A stretch of DNA of 64,000 nt from Salinimicrobium sp963739625 (GTDB lineage Bacteria; Bacteroidota; Bacteroidia; Flavobacteriales; Flavobacteriaceae): assembly GCA_963739625.1 (NCBI GenBank), contig CAVUAU010000001.1:39453-103452 (forward strand), written 5' to 3'. Numbering within the stretch: the first letter of the stretch is position 1; the number at the start of each line of letters is the position of its first letter. Of the stretch, positions 16,569 to 24,361 are shown in pieces. The notes under the pieces were generated by a model. That model worked only from the letters and a program-made list of their open reading frames with translations. It was not told the DNA's origin and did no database searches. A program made the translations under genes and the position numbers.

Positions 16569-17963
16569 ATGTATAAACTGAATACTACTTATAAAAAACT
16601 ACTGGCCGATACCTTTACGCCGGTCAGCATTTACCTGAAGATACGCGATAAGTATCCTAACAGCCTGTTGCTGGAGAGTAGCGATTACCACGGCAGTGAA
16701 AACAGCTTTTCCTACATCTGCTGCAATCCCATCGCTTCAGTAAAGGTTGAAAAAGGGCTTTTGACCGAGGCTTTTCCTGATGGCAAAATAACTGAAACCG
16801 AGATTACTCCTCAGGTGAATATTCCGCAGAAGATCCAGGATTTCTCCAGAAACTTCGAGACTACAGGACCCGATTTTAACTTTATCAATCACGGCCTCTT
16901 CGGTTATATCGCTTATGACGGGGTACAGTATTTTGAGAAGATCGAGATCAATAAAAAGGAAGGAGATCCAGGCATTCCTGATATTTTTTACGCGGTTTAT
17001 CAAAATGTGATCGCCATTAACCATTTCAACAATGAGGCCTACATTTTTGACCACAGCCTCAATTCTGAAAATAAAATTGAAGAGATCGCACAGCTGCTGA
17101 AGGTTAAAGATTTCGCCTCTTATCCCTTTACTGCTGAAGGGGAAGCACAATCAAACGAAACCGATGAAGGTTACATGCAAAAGGTTAAACAGGCGAAGCA
17201 ACATTGCCAGCGCGGGGACGTTTTCCAGCTGGTGCTCTCCCGCCGGTTTTCCCAACAATTTACGGGTGATGAATTCAATGTCTACAGAGCCCTTCGCAAT
17301 GTTAACCCTTCGCCTTACCTGTTCTATTTTGACTACGGTGACTTCAGGATCTTTGGCAGTTCTCCCGAAGCCCAGCTGGTAGTGAAAGATGACAAGGCTG
17401 AAATTCACCCCATTGCAGGAACTTTTAAACGTACCGGAAATGACCTTTTAGACGCCGAATCTGCTAAGGCACTTGCGGCCGATGAAAAAGAAAATGCCGA
17501 GCACGTAATGCTCGTAGATCTTGCGCGCAATGACCTTAGCCGGCACGGCAGCGAGGTAAAAGTAGAAACCTATAAAGAGATACAGTATTTCTCTCACGTG
17601 ATCCACCTGGTAAGTAAAGTGACCGGAAAAAAGAACAGCGATACTACCACCATGCAGATGGTAGCCGACACTTTTCCTGCAGGAACCCTGAGTGGTGCGC
17701 CAAAATTTAAAGCCATGGAACTCATTGAAAAATATGAGAATACCAACCGCAGCTTTTACGGCGGTGCCATAGGGTTCATGGATTTCAAAGGAAATTTCAA
17801 CCACGCCATTGTAATCAGGTCATTTTTGAGCAAAGATCACCGGCTGCATTTCCAGGCCGGGGCAGGCATAGTTTCTGAATCTAAAGAGGAAAATGAACTG
17901 CAGGAAGTCTATAATAAACTGGGCGCTCTTCACAAAGCGCTCGAATTAGCTGAAAATATTTAA
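16569..17963 (+). CDS. trpE: Anthranilate synthase component I
   Basis: A 464-residue chorismate-binding subunit that, with TrpG, converts chorismate and ammonia to anthranilate, the first step of tryptophan synthesis. The chosen ATG gives MYKLNTTYKK; an upstream in-frame ATG lies too close to the attenuator. Signature stretches are HPIAGTFKRTG, PAGTLSGAPKFKAMELIE and YGGAIGFMDFKGNFNHAIVI. The N-terminal LLES (NSLLLESSD) is the tryptophan feedback site, so the enzyme should be inhibited by Trp as well as controlled by attenuation. It is the first structural gene of the operon, 36 bp after the terminator. Confidence 0.96.
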   Translation: MYKLNTTYKKLLADTFTPVSIYLKIRDKYPNSLLLESSDYHGSENSFSYICCNPIASVKVEKGLLTEAFPDGKITETEITPQVNIPQKIQDFSRNFETTGPDFNFINHGLFGYIAYDGVQYFEKIEINKKEGDPGIPDIFYAVYQNVIAINHFNNEAYIFDHSLNSENKIEEIAQLLKVKDFASYPFTAEGEAQSNETDEGYMQKVKQAKQHCQRGDVFQLVLSRRFSQQFTGDEFNVYRALRNVNPSPYLFYFDYGDFRIFGSSPEAQLVVKDDKAEIHPIAGTFKRTGNDLLDAESAKALAADEKENAEHVMLVDLARNDLSRHGSEVKVETYKEIQYFSHVIHLVSKVTGKKNSDTTTMQMVADTFPAGTLSGAPKFKAMELIEKYENTNRSFYGGAIGFMDFKGNFNHAIVIRSFLSKDHRLHFQAGAGIVSESKEENELQEVYNKLGALHKALELAENI

Positions 17964-18000
17964 CCACCCGCCCTGCGGGCATCCCTCTTGAAGAGGGGAA
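17964..18000. repeat. Spacer repeat fragment between trpE and trpG
   Basis: The 50-bp gap is filled by a CCACCCGCCCTGCGGGCAT unit and a CCCTCTTGAAGAGGGG hairpin. It has the same architecture as the spacer repeats at 59586-59628, 61038-61085 and 61249-61290. It may act as a processing or stability structure inside the operon. Confidence 0.6.
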
Positions 18001-18013
18001 TTTTTAATCGAAA

Positions 18014-18682
18014 ATGAAAAAAGAGGAAAATAAAGAGTTCAGTTCCCAAGCCTCTCCGGAGGGTCAGGATGCAAAAGAGCCTGTATCGGTCCTTGTCATA
18101 GATAACTATGATTCTTTTGTTTACAACCTTGTACATTACCTTGAAGAGCTGGATTGCAAGGTTACCGTAAGACGAAATAACGAACTCACTTTAGAGGAAG
18201 TGGAAGACTATGACAAGATCCTGCTCTCTCCCGGTCCCGGTATTCCCGACGAAGCCGGGTTGTTAAAGCAGATCATCTCTACCTACGCCTCCAAAAAAAG
18301 TATTTTTGGAGTCTGTCTTGGGCAGCAGGCCATTGGCGAGGTCTTTGGAGGTAAGATCATTAACCTGCAGGAAGTTTTTCACGGGGTAGCCTCAAAAATC
18401 AAGCTTTCGGTGAGCGATGAGCCGCTGTTCAGCGATATGGAACCCGAGATGGAAGTTGGACGTTACCACTCCTGGGTGGTCGACACTGCTTTGCCCGATT
18501 GTCTCGAGGCCACTTCTTTTGATGAGAACGGGCAAATCATGTCCCTGCGCCATAGGACTTTTGACGTGCGCGGGGTGCAGTTCCATCCCGAATCCGTCCT
18601 CACCCCAAATGGAAAAAAGATCATCGAAAACTGGGTTAAAACTCCTTCGGTATCCAAAAATGCAGAAAAAGAAGCGATTTAA
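18014..18682 (+). CDS. trpG: Anthranilate synthase component II (glutamine amidotransferase)
   Basis: A 222-residue class-I glutamine amidotransferase that supplies ammonia to TrpE. The triad is Cys101 (GVCLGQQAIGE), His191 and Glu193 (GVQFHPESVLTPNG); the oxyanion strand is SPGPGIPDEAG. Before the usual start of the fold (VSVLVIDNYDSF, residue 24) there is a 23-residue hydrophilic extension rich in Glu, Lys and Ser, without similarity to the family; no ATG was found closer to the fold. It is followed by trpD after 1 bp. It might also serve a pabAB pathway, but the operon position argues for tryptophan. Confidence 0.95.
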   Translation: MKKEENKEFSSQASPEGQDAKEPVSVLVIDNYDSFVYNLVHYLEELDCKVTVRRNNELTLEEVEDYDKILLSPGPGIPDEAGLLKQIISTYASKKSIFGVCLGQQAIGEVFGGKIINLQEVFHGVASKIKLSVSDEPLFSDMEPEMEVGRYHSWVVDTALPDCLEATSFDENGQIMSLRHRTFDVRGVQFHPESVLTPNGKKIIENWVKTPSVSKNAEKEAI

Positions 18683-18683
18683 T

Positions 18684-19679
18684 ATGAAACAGATACTTAA
18701 CAGGCTCATCAACCACGAAACCATTTCCCGCGAGGAAGCGCGGGCAGTGCTGGTGAATATTTCCAAAGGAGAATATAACGAGAGCCAGATCGCGGCTTTT
18801 CTCACAGTTTACATGATGCGCAGCATCACCCTTGAAGAACTCGAAGGTTTTCGCAATGCGCTGCTGGAACTTTGCCTGCCGGTAGACCTGCAGCAATATG
18901 ACCCCGTAGATCTTTGCGGCACCGGGGGCGACGGCAAAGACACCTTCAATATTTCTACTCTGGCTTCATTTGTGACCGCGGGAGCAGGTGTATCTGTAGC
19001 CAAACACGGTAATTACGGAGTTTCTTCGCGCTGTGGCAGCTCCAATGTGATGGAACAACTGGGGATAAAGTTCAGCAATGACAATGATTTTTTGAACAGA
19101 AGCATGGACGAAGCCGGAATTTGCTTTTTACATGCCGCGCTTTTTCACCCGGCGATGAAAAATGTGGCACCCATAAGGAAATCTTTGGCCGTAAAGACCT
19201 TTTTCAATATGCTTGGACCTATGGTAAATCCTGCATTTCCTAAGAACCAGGTCGTAGGAGTTTTTAGCCTGGAGCTGGCAAGAATGTATGGTTACCTTTA
19301 TCAGAAAACCGACAAGAATTTCACCATTTTACACGCCCTTGATGGCTATGACGAGATCTCTCTTACGGGAGACACCAAAATGATAAGCAATACTTCTGAA
19401 GGTATGTTAAAACCCGCCGACTTCGGAATTTCTCAAGTTTCTGCGGAAGAAATTTCCGGAGGAAACACAGTGGAATCGGCGGCAGATATTTTCCTGAAGA
19501 TCCTGAAAGGTGAAGGCAGTGAAGCGCAGAACAATGTAGTTTGTGCCAATGCAGCAATGGCAATTTCAACGGTAAACAAAATTGATCCCAAACAAGGCTT
19601 TGAAACCGCAAAAGAGAGCCTCCTGGGCGGGAAAGCCTTCAATTCATTTAAGAAACTGCAGGAAATTAGCAAAGCATAA
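18684..19679 (+). CDS. trpD: Anthranilate phosphoribosyltransferase
   Basis: A 331-residue enzyme joining anthranilate to PRPP. The ATG at 18684 (MKQILNRLINHETISREEA) is 1 bp from the trpG stop; the frame stays open upstream inside trpG but that part is not homologous. Hallmarks: the PRPP loop CGTGGDGKDTFNISTLASF, the KHGNYGVSSRCGSSNVME segment and the substrate-binding HPAMKNVAPIRK. Length is normal. Close spacing means translational coupling to trpG. Confidence 0.96.
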   Translation: MKQILNRLINHETISREEARAVLVNISKGEYNESQIAAFLTVYMMRSITLEELEGFRNALLELCLPVDLQQYDPVDLCGTGGDGKDTFNISTLASFVTAGAGVSVAKHGNYGVSSRCGSSNVMEQLGIKFSNDNDFLNRSMDEAGICFLHAALFHPAMKNVAPIRKSLAVKTFFNMLGPMVNPAFPKNQVVGVFSLELARMYGYLYQKTDKNFTILHALDGYDEISLTGDTKMISNTSEGMLKPADFGISQVSAEEISGGNTVESAADIFLKILKGEGSEAQNNVVCANAAMAISTVNKIDPKQGFETAKESLLGGKAFNSFKKLQEISKA

Positions 19680-19689
19680 AAAGATTTAC

Positions 19690-20478
19690 ATGAATATTCT
19701 AGAAAAAATAGCAGCCCATAAACATGAGGAAGTAGCAGAAAGAAAGGAAGAAATGCCTGTGGAGATCCTTAAAAGTCTCCCCTTGTTTAGTAGAAAATGC
19801 CTTTCTCTTTCAGAAAATCTGCGGAATTCCCCTGCAGGAATTATTGCCGAGTTTAAACGTCGCTCCCCTTCCCATCCAAACCTCAACTTGGACGCAGATG
19901 TGGAAAAAATCACTTCGGCTTATGAAAAGGCAGGTGCTGCCGGAATTTCTGTTCTTACAGATGAAGAATTTTTCGGCGGAAATGAAGATGACCTCATGCT
20001 GGCGCGCGAAACAGTGAAGATCCCTATTCTCCGGAAAGATTTCATGATCGATGAATACCAGATCTACGAAGCCAAAGCCCTGGGCGCAGATGTGATCCTG
20101 TTGATCGCCGCGCTGTTGAGCCCGAAGCAGATAAAATCTTTTTCAGAAACGGCAAAAAAGCTGGGATTGGAAGTGCTACTGGAGGTGCATAACGAAAAGG
20201 AGCTTCAAAATACCCTTTTTGACACTATAGATATGGTGGGTGTGAACAACAGGAATCTAAAAACTTTTGAGGTCGACCTCAACACCAGCAAAGAGCTGGC
20301 CGAAAAGATTCCTTCTCAATATGTAAAGGTTTCCGAAAGCGGCATCAGCCAGGTTGCCTCCATTCTGGAGCTTCAAAAATGCGGATTTAAGGGCTTTTTG
20401 ATCGGCGGAAATTTTATGGGGACAAATGATCCGGCAAAGGCGGCTTCAAAATTTTTTGAACAGCTAAAAACTTCCTGA
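19690..20478 (+). CDS. trpC: Indole-3-glycerol-phosphate synthase
   Basis: A 262-residue (beta/alpha)8 enzyme that closes the indole ring. The start (MNILEKIAAHKHEEV) is chosen by family alignment. Key stretches are IIAEFKRRSPSHPNLN with the catalytic Lys, SVLTDEEFFGG, ILRKDFMIDEYQIYEAKALG and VGVNNRNLKTFEVDL, and SESGISQVASI near the end. It overlaps trpF by one base (TGATG), so the two are translationally coupled; the genes are separate, not fused as in enterobacteria. Confidence 0.96.
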   Translation: MNILEKIAAHKHEEVAERKEEMPVEILKSLPLFSRKCLSLSENLRNSPAGIIAEFKRRSPSHPNLNLDADVEKITSAYEKAGAAGISVLTDEEFFGGNEDDLMLARETVKIPILRKDFMIDEYQIYEAKALGADVILLIAALLSPKQIKSFSETAKKLGLEVLLEVHNEKELQNTLFDTIDMVGVNNRNLKTFEVDLNTSKELAEKIPSQYVKVSESGISQVASILELQKCGFKGFLIGGNFMGTNDPAKAASKFFEQLKTS

Positions 20479-21143
20479 TGGACCTGAAACTGAAGATCTG
20501 CGGGATGAAAGATCCCCAAAACGCCGAAAAAGTGGCCGCTTTGCAGCCCGATTATATGGGATTGATCTTCTACGACAAATCTCCTCGTTACGTGACGCAG
20601 GAAATTCTGCTGAAGGATAAAAAGATCAGGAAAACAGGTGTTTTTGTAGATGCTTCGGAAGCATATATTCTGGAAAAAGTGGAGGAATATGATCTGGCGG
20701 CAGTTCAGTTGCACGGCAACGAGAGCCCTGAATTTTGCAGGAGTCTCAAAAATGACATTTTTGAAGCGGGATTGGAAGTACAACTCATCAAGGTTTTCAG
20801 CGTGGGTGAGGATTTTGATTTTGAACTGCTGAAGGCGTACGAAAATGAGGTGGATTTCTTCCTTTTTGACACCAAAGGCAAGAACAAAGGCGGCAACGGC
20901 GTCAGTTTTAACTGGGAGATCATGAAAAAATATGATTCTGCTACTCCTTTCTTTTTGAGTGGCGGGATTGGACCCGAAGATCTTCCGCAGATAAAGGTTT
21001 TATATAGCTTTTTCAGGAAAAAGGGTAAAGACAACCCCTTTTACGGACTGGATGTCAACAGCAGGTTTGAAATCTCTCCGGGTTTAAAAAATGAAGAACA
21101 ATTAAAGATTTTCAGAGACCAGCTTCTGAAAGAAAATATATAA
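20478..21143 (+). CDS. trpF: Phosphoribosylanthranilate isomerase
   Basis: A 221-residue isomerase catalysing the Amadori step between TrpD and TrpC. Catalytic Cys8 (KICGMKDP) and Asp131 (FLFDTKGKNKGGNG) are present, with FFLSGGIGPEDL as the phosphate site. At residues 89-97 (SLKNDIFEA) the coding sequence is a perfect 19-bp copy of the dispersed palindrome (20746-20764). The stretch is in a normal region of the fold but is variable in the family, so the repeat may have shaped it. Next gene trpB starts after 4 bp. Confidence 0.95.
   Translation: MDLKLKICGMKDPQNAEKVAALQPDYMGLIFYDKSPRYVTQEILLKDKKIRKTGVFVDASEAYILEKVEEYDLAAVQLHGNESPEFCRSLKNDIFEAGLEVQLIKVFSVGEDFDFELLKAYENEVDFFLFDTKGKNKGGNGVSFNWEIMKKYDSATPFFLSGGIGPEDLPQIKVLYSFFRKKGKDNPFYGLDVNSRFEISPGLKNEEQLKIFRDQLLKENI
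20746..20764. repeat. Perfect copy of the dispersed palindrome inside trpF
   Basis: TCAAAAATG-A-CATTTTTGA, nine bases each side of a central A, with no mismatch. It encodes part of SLKNDIFE. Used here as the reference copy of the family. Confidence 0.75.
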
Positions 21144-21147
21144 GCAA

Positions 21148-22329
21148 ATGAGTTATCAAGTCAACGAGAAAGGCTATTACGGTGAGTTTGGAGGAGCTTT
21201 CATTCCCGAAATGCTATACCCAAATGTGGAGGAGCTTCGCACGCGTTATTTAAAGATCATGCAGGAAGAATCTTTTCAAAAAGAATTTCAACAGCTGCTA
21301 AAGGATTACGTGGGCAGGCCAACTCCGCTGTATTATGCCGAAAGATTCAGCAAAAAATACGGCACGAAGATCTATTTGAAACGCGAAGATCTATGTCACA
21401 CCGGCGCACATAAGGTGAACAATACCGTGGGGCAGATCCTCATGGCCAAGCGCCTTGGCAAGAACAGGATCATCGCCGAAACCGGCGCAGGGCAACATGG
21501 CGTTGCCACTGCCACGGTTTGTGCGCTTATGGGTATTGAATGCGTGGTGTACATGGGTGAGATAGACATTGAACGCCAGGCGCCGAATGTCGCCCGCATG
21601 AAAATGTTGGGTGCCACGGTAGTGCCTGCAAAATCGGGCAGCAGGACATTGAAAGACGCGACGAATGAGGCCATCAGGGATTGGATCAATAATCCTGTAG
21701 ACACGCATTACATCATTGGCTCTGTAGTTGGTCCACATCCCTACCCCGATATGGTGGCTCGCTTTCAAAGTGTAATTTCTGAAGAGGTGAAAAAGCAGCT
21801 TCAGGAAAAAGAAGGCCGTGAAAATCCCGATTATGTTGTGGCCTGCGTTGGCGGCGGCAGTAATGCAGCCGGACTTTTCTATCACTATCTCGACCAGGAA
21901 GAGGTCGGAATAATAGCTGTAGAAGCAGCCGGCGAAGGAGTGGCATCAGGAAAAAGCGCGGCGACTTCGGCTCTTGGAAAGGAAGGCATCATCCACGGCA
22001 GTAAAACCCTGTTGATGCAGACCGAAGACGGGCAGATCACCGAGCCTTACTCTATTTCGGCAGGTCTGGATTACCCGGGAGTAGGCCCAATGCATGCCAA
22101 CTTGTACAGAACCGGCCGCGGCGAATTTATTTCGATCACAGATAAGGAAGCTATGGATGCGGGGCTGGTGCTGTCAAAATTGGAAGGAATCATCCCGGCG
22201 ATTGAAACCGCCCATGCTTTAGCCATTTTTGAGCAGCGAAAGTTTGGAAAGGACGAGGTGGTGGTAGTAAATCTTTCCGGCCGCGGGGATAAAGATTTGA
22301 ATACTTACATTGACTATTTCAACTTATAA
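21148..22329 (+). CDS. trpB: Tryptophan synthase beta subunit
   Basis: A 393-residue PLP enzyme condensing indole with serine. The PLP lysine is Lys89 in LCHTGAHKVNNTVGQIL; the phosphate-binding Gly loop is CVGGGSNAAGLFY; the AETGAGQHGVATATVCAL stretch carries the catalytic Gln-His segment. The N-terminal GYYGEFGGAFIPEML is typical of TrpB1, which works with TrpA. Length is normal. A 53-bp gap holding a palindromic repeat separates it from trpA. Confidence 0.97.
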   Translation: MSYQVNEKGYYGEFGGAFIPEMLYPNVEELRTRYLKIMQEESFQKEFQQLLKDYVGRPTPLYYAERFSKKYGTKIYLKREDLCHTGAHKVNNTVGQILMAKRLGKNRIIAETGAGQHGVATATVCALMGIECVVYMGEIDIERQAPNVARMKMLGATVVPAKSGSRTLKDATNEAIRDWINNPVDTHYIIGSVVGPHPYPDMVARFQSVISEEVKKQLQEKEGRENPDYVVACVGGGSNAAGLFYHYLDQEEVGIIAVEAAGEGVASGKSAATSALGKEGIIHGSKTLLMQTEDGQITEPYSISAGLDYPGVGPMHANLYRTGRGEFISITDKEAMDAGLVLSKLEGIIPAIETAHALAIFEQRKFGKDEVVVVNLSGRGDKDLNTYIDYFNL

Positions 22330-22333
22330 ATAA

Positions 22334-22366
22334 AGACCTACAAGGTCTTGAAGACCTTGCAGGTCT
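22334..22366. repeat. 33-bp palindromic repeat between trpB and trpA
   Basis: AGACCTACAAGGTCTT and AAGACCTTGCAGGTCT are inverted around a single G, with one mismatched pair (22340/22360). It resembles intercistronic palindromes common in Bacteroidota (recollection). There is no T-run, so it should not terminate; it could stabilise the upstream mRNA. Confidence 0.7.
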
Positions 22367-22382
22367 GGATAAAAACATCCAA

Positions 22383-23156
22383 ATGAACCGAATCAATAAA
22401 AAACTTCAGGAGAAGTCTCAAAAAGGGGAAAAACTGCTCTCCTTATATTTTACTGCGGGCTACCCGCAACCCGAAGACACCGTAGAGATCCTGCAGCAGC
22501 TGCAGGAAAGCGGAGTGGATATGGTGGAGATAGGTCTCCCCTTTAGCGATCCTTTGGCCGATGGGCCTACAATTCAGAAAAGTTCTGAAGAGGCGCTTAG
22601 GAACGGCATGACCACCAAAAAGCTGTTTTCACAACTGGAAAACATCAGGGAAAGCATTCAAATTCCCTTGCTTATTATGGGCTATTTTAATCCTATACTT
22701 CAGTTTGGGGTTGAAAAATTCTGCAGCCGGTGTAAAGAAATCGGGATAGACGGGTTGATCGTTCCAGATCTTCCGGTAGAGGAATACAATGAACATTATA
22801 AGGAGATCTTTCAGAAATATGAGCTAACACCCGTGTTCCTTATTACGCCGCAAACTTCGGAAGAAAGAATAAGGGCGATCGACGAAGCTTCCGAAGCATT
22901 TATCTACATGGTGAGCAGCGCCAGTGTTACCGGCTCAACAGGCGGATTTGGAGAGGCTCAAAAAAGCTATTTTGAAAGGGTGTCAAAAATGGAACTTAAG
23001 GCTCCTCTTGTGGTGGGCTTTGGCATCAATAACAAAGACACTTTTGAACAGGCAACCGAAAAGACTTCGGGAGCGATCATTGGCAGTGCTTTTATCAAAC
23101 ATCTCACAGAGAACGGCGCCAAAAATATTGGAGAGTTCGTCAAGAAAATCAGGTAA
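22383..23156 (+). CDS. trpA: Tryptophan synthase alpha subunit
   Basis: A 257-residue TIM barrel that splits indole-3-glycerol phosphate to indole and glyceraldehyde 3-phosphate and passes indole to TrpB. Catalytic residues Glu49 (DMVEIGLPFSDP) and Asp60 (PLADGPTIQ) even keep the E. coli numbering. The phosphate site is VSSASVTGSTGGF, and VVGFGINNKDT follows. It is the last gene of the trpEGDCFBA operon, in the standard flavobacterial order. Confidence 0.96.
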   Translation: MNRINKKLQEKSQKGEKLLSLYFTAGYPQPEDTVEILQQLQESGVDMVEIGLPFSDPLADGPTIQKSSEEALRNGMTTKKLFSQLENIRESIQIPLLIMGYFNPILQFGVEKFCSRCKEIGIDGLIVPDLPVEEYNEHYKEIFQKYELTPVFLITPQTSEERIRAIDEASEAFIYMVSSASVTGSTGGFGEAQKSYFERVSKMELKAPLVVGFGINNKDTFEQATEKTSGAIIGSAFIKHLTENGAKNIGEFVKKIR

Positions 23157-23248
23157 ACCCATAGCAGCAAGCCGCTTATTAACAAGGTTTTAATACGGAA
23201 GAAGTTCTCTTTTTTGTAAATTGAACTGAACCGAAAAAATCGAATGTT

Positions 23249-23407
23249 ATGGGAATTATTGAAGATAATAAGAGCAAAAAGGATAGAGAAAGACGGCGAA
23301 GAAGCGATAATGATCCGTTAAGCGGAGAGCTTGGAGACCGCGATATCGAAACCAATGATTTTGATATAGACGAAGAAACCATCAGAGACCAGAAAAATAA
23401 AGAATAA
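23249..23407 (+). CDS. Small acidic/charged hypothetical protein upstream of THX
   Basis: A 52-codon frame too short for routine gene finding: it starts MGIIEDNKSKKDRERRRSDN, is almost free of hydrophobic residues, and ends ...IDEETIRDQKNKE. About half the residues are charged, so it is probably disordered. Its stop codon overlaps the ATG of the ribosomal THX gene (TAATG), which argues that it is translated and coupled to it. I do not recognise a family. It could be a ribosome-associated peptide, by neighbourhood only. Confidence 0.6.
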   Translation: MGIIEDNKSKKDRERRRRSDNDPLSGELGDRDIETNDFDIDEETIRDQKNKE

Positions 23408-23541
23408 TGGGTAAAGGTGACAAAAAAACCAAACGGGGAAAGATCGCCATCAACTCATTTGGCAAATTGCGGCCAAAACGCAAAAAATTTAAAGTGAGAC
23501 CTGAAAAGATCAAAAATCCCCAGGAAAAAGAACCCGTTTAA
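23407..23541 (+). CDS. 30S ribosomal protein THX
   Basis: A 44-residue, very basic protein starting MGKGDKKTKRGKIAINSFGK and continuing LRPKRKKFKVRPEK. The GKGDKKTKRGKI start is the signature of the Thx (bTHX) proteins, which lie in a pocket at the top of the 30S head. Its ATG overlaps the stop of the 52-residue gene by one base. The last four bases overlap the stop of the convergent glycosylase-like gene. Gene finders often miss it because of its size. Confidence 0.88.
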   Translation: MGKGDKKTKRGKIAINSFGKLRPKRKKFKVRPEKIKNPQEKEPV

Positions 23542-24206
23542 TTTTCAAGAAACTGACGGTACTGCAGAACCCTGAAATCAATCGTATTGAATTCAGGGTT
23601 TTGTTTTTTCAGGTCCTTGTACAGCTGCATACTTCCAATGGCGCGGTTGGCCGAACCCGAGGGCGCGGTAAGTGAAACTGTATTAATACACCTGCCATCG
23701 AGCAGAAACTGGTGCACCCGCGGCACGGTATTACTTATCACTTTGAGCTTGAGGTCATATTCCTTAAGCAATTTCCTGAAGAAGTATTCGGGGCCATTCT
23801 TGCTGTTCCCGCCAGTGAACAACAAGGTGTCGATATTTTCATGCCTGCGCAGGATTGAAACAAGGTCGCGCAGCTCCACCTCCTGCATCCCAAGATCTGA
23901 CGCGTCAATCTTTTCCCTGCGACAGCTTTCTACCGTGTCACAAATGCCAATGCCCTTGCTGGCGAGGAATTCCTTTCTTTCCCGAACAGCTTCCTCGGAA
24001 GTCTCAAATTTCAGGTCAAGGTCAAAAACTCTGTCGATCACCTGCCATAAAAGTCCGTCGCGGCTGCCGTAACAGAAATCCACATCTCCTTCTTTCAGAT
24101 CCCGTGTGGTGAACCGCGGTGGCGGAAGGGTTCCTACAATTAGTTTTGTAGCATTTTCGGGAACAAAAGGTTTGTAAGGATGCGTGTGGTGAAATTTGTT
24201 AGACAT
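23538..24206 (-). CDS. Uracil-DNA glycosylase-superfamily protein
   Basis: A 222-residue protein with the UDG-fold start LIVGTLPPPRF and a CYGSRDGLLWQVIDRVF stretch that corresponds to the Y/F.xxxxNxFW motif of mismatch-type glycosylases; LLFTGGNSKN and LTAPSGSANRAIG provide the later motif, where the family usually has a Ser/Pro-rich intercalation loop. It should bind or remove damaged or deaminated bases, but the exact base is not predictable and the catalytic Asn/Asp is not obvious. Convergent with the THX gene, with a 4-bp overlap. Confidence 0.72.
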   Translation of the reverse strand: MSNKFHHTHPYKPFVPENATKLIVGTLPPPRFTTRDLKEGDVDFCYGSRDGLLWQVIDRVFDLDLKFETSEEAVRERKEFLASKGIGICDTVESCRREKIDASDLGMQEVELRDLVSILRRHENIDTLLFTGGNSKNGPEYFFRKLLKEYDLKLKVISNTVPRVHQFLLDGRCINTVSLTAPSGSANRAIGSMQLYKDLKKQNPEFNTIDFRVLQYRQFLEN

Positions 24207-24361
24207 GAGATGTGAGACGTGAGATGAGGAACTTTAGACGTTAGATGTTAGACTTTAGACTTTAACTTTAGAAATACAAAATTTAAGCCATGGAAATAAT
24301 CAAACCGGTCCACTTTCGCCAATGCAACGGTGGACAGGCAACATGGAACCTGCAACGGGAA
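24205..24361. repeat. Low-complexity word-repeat spacer
   Basis: The gap downstream of pyc contains degenerate runs of short words: GTGAGAY-like words (24208-24230), TTAGAYRTTAGAY-like words (24233-24270) and AGGCAACATGGAACCTGCAACGGGAAC-type words (broken here as AGGCAACATGG and AACCTGCAACG). No gene is seen. Confidence 0.5.
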
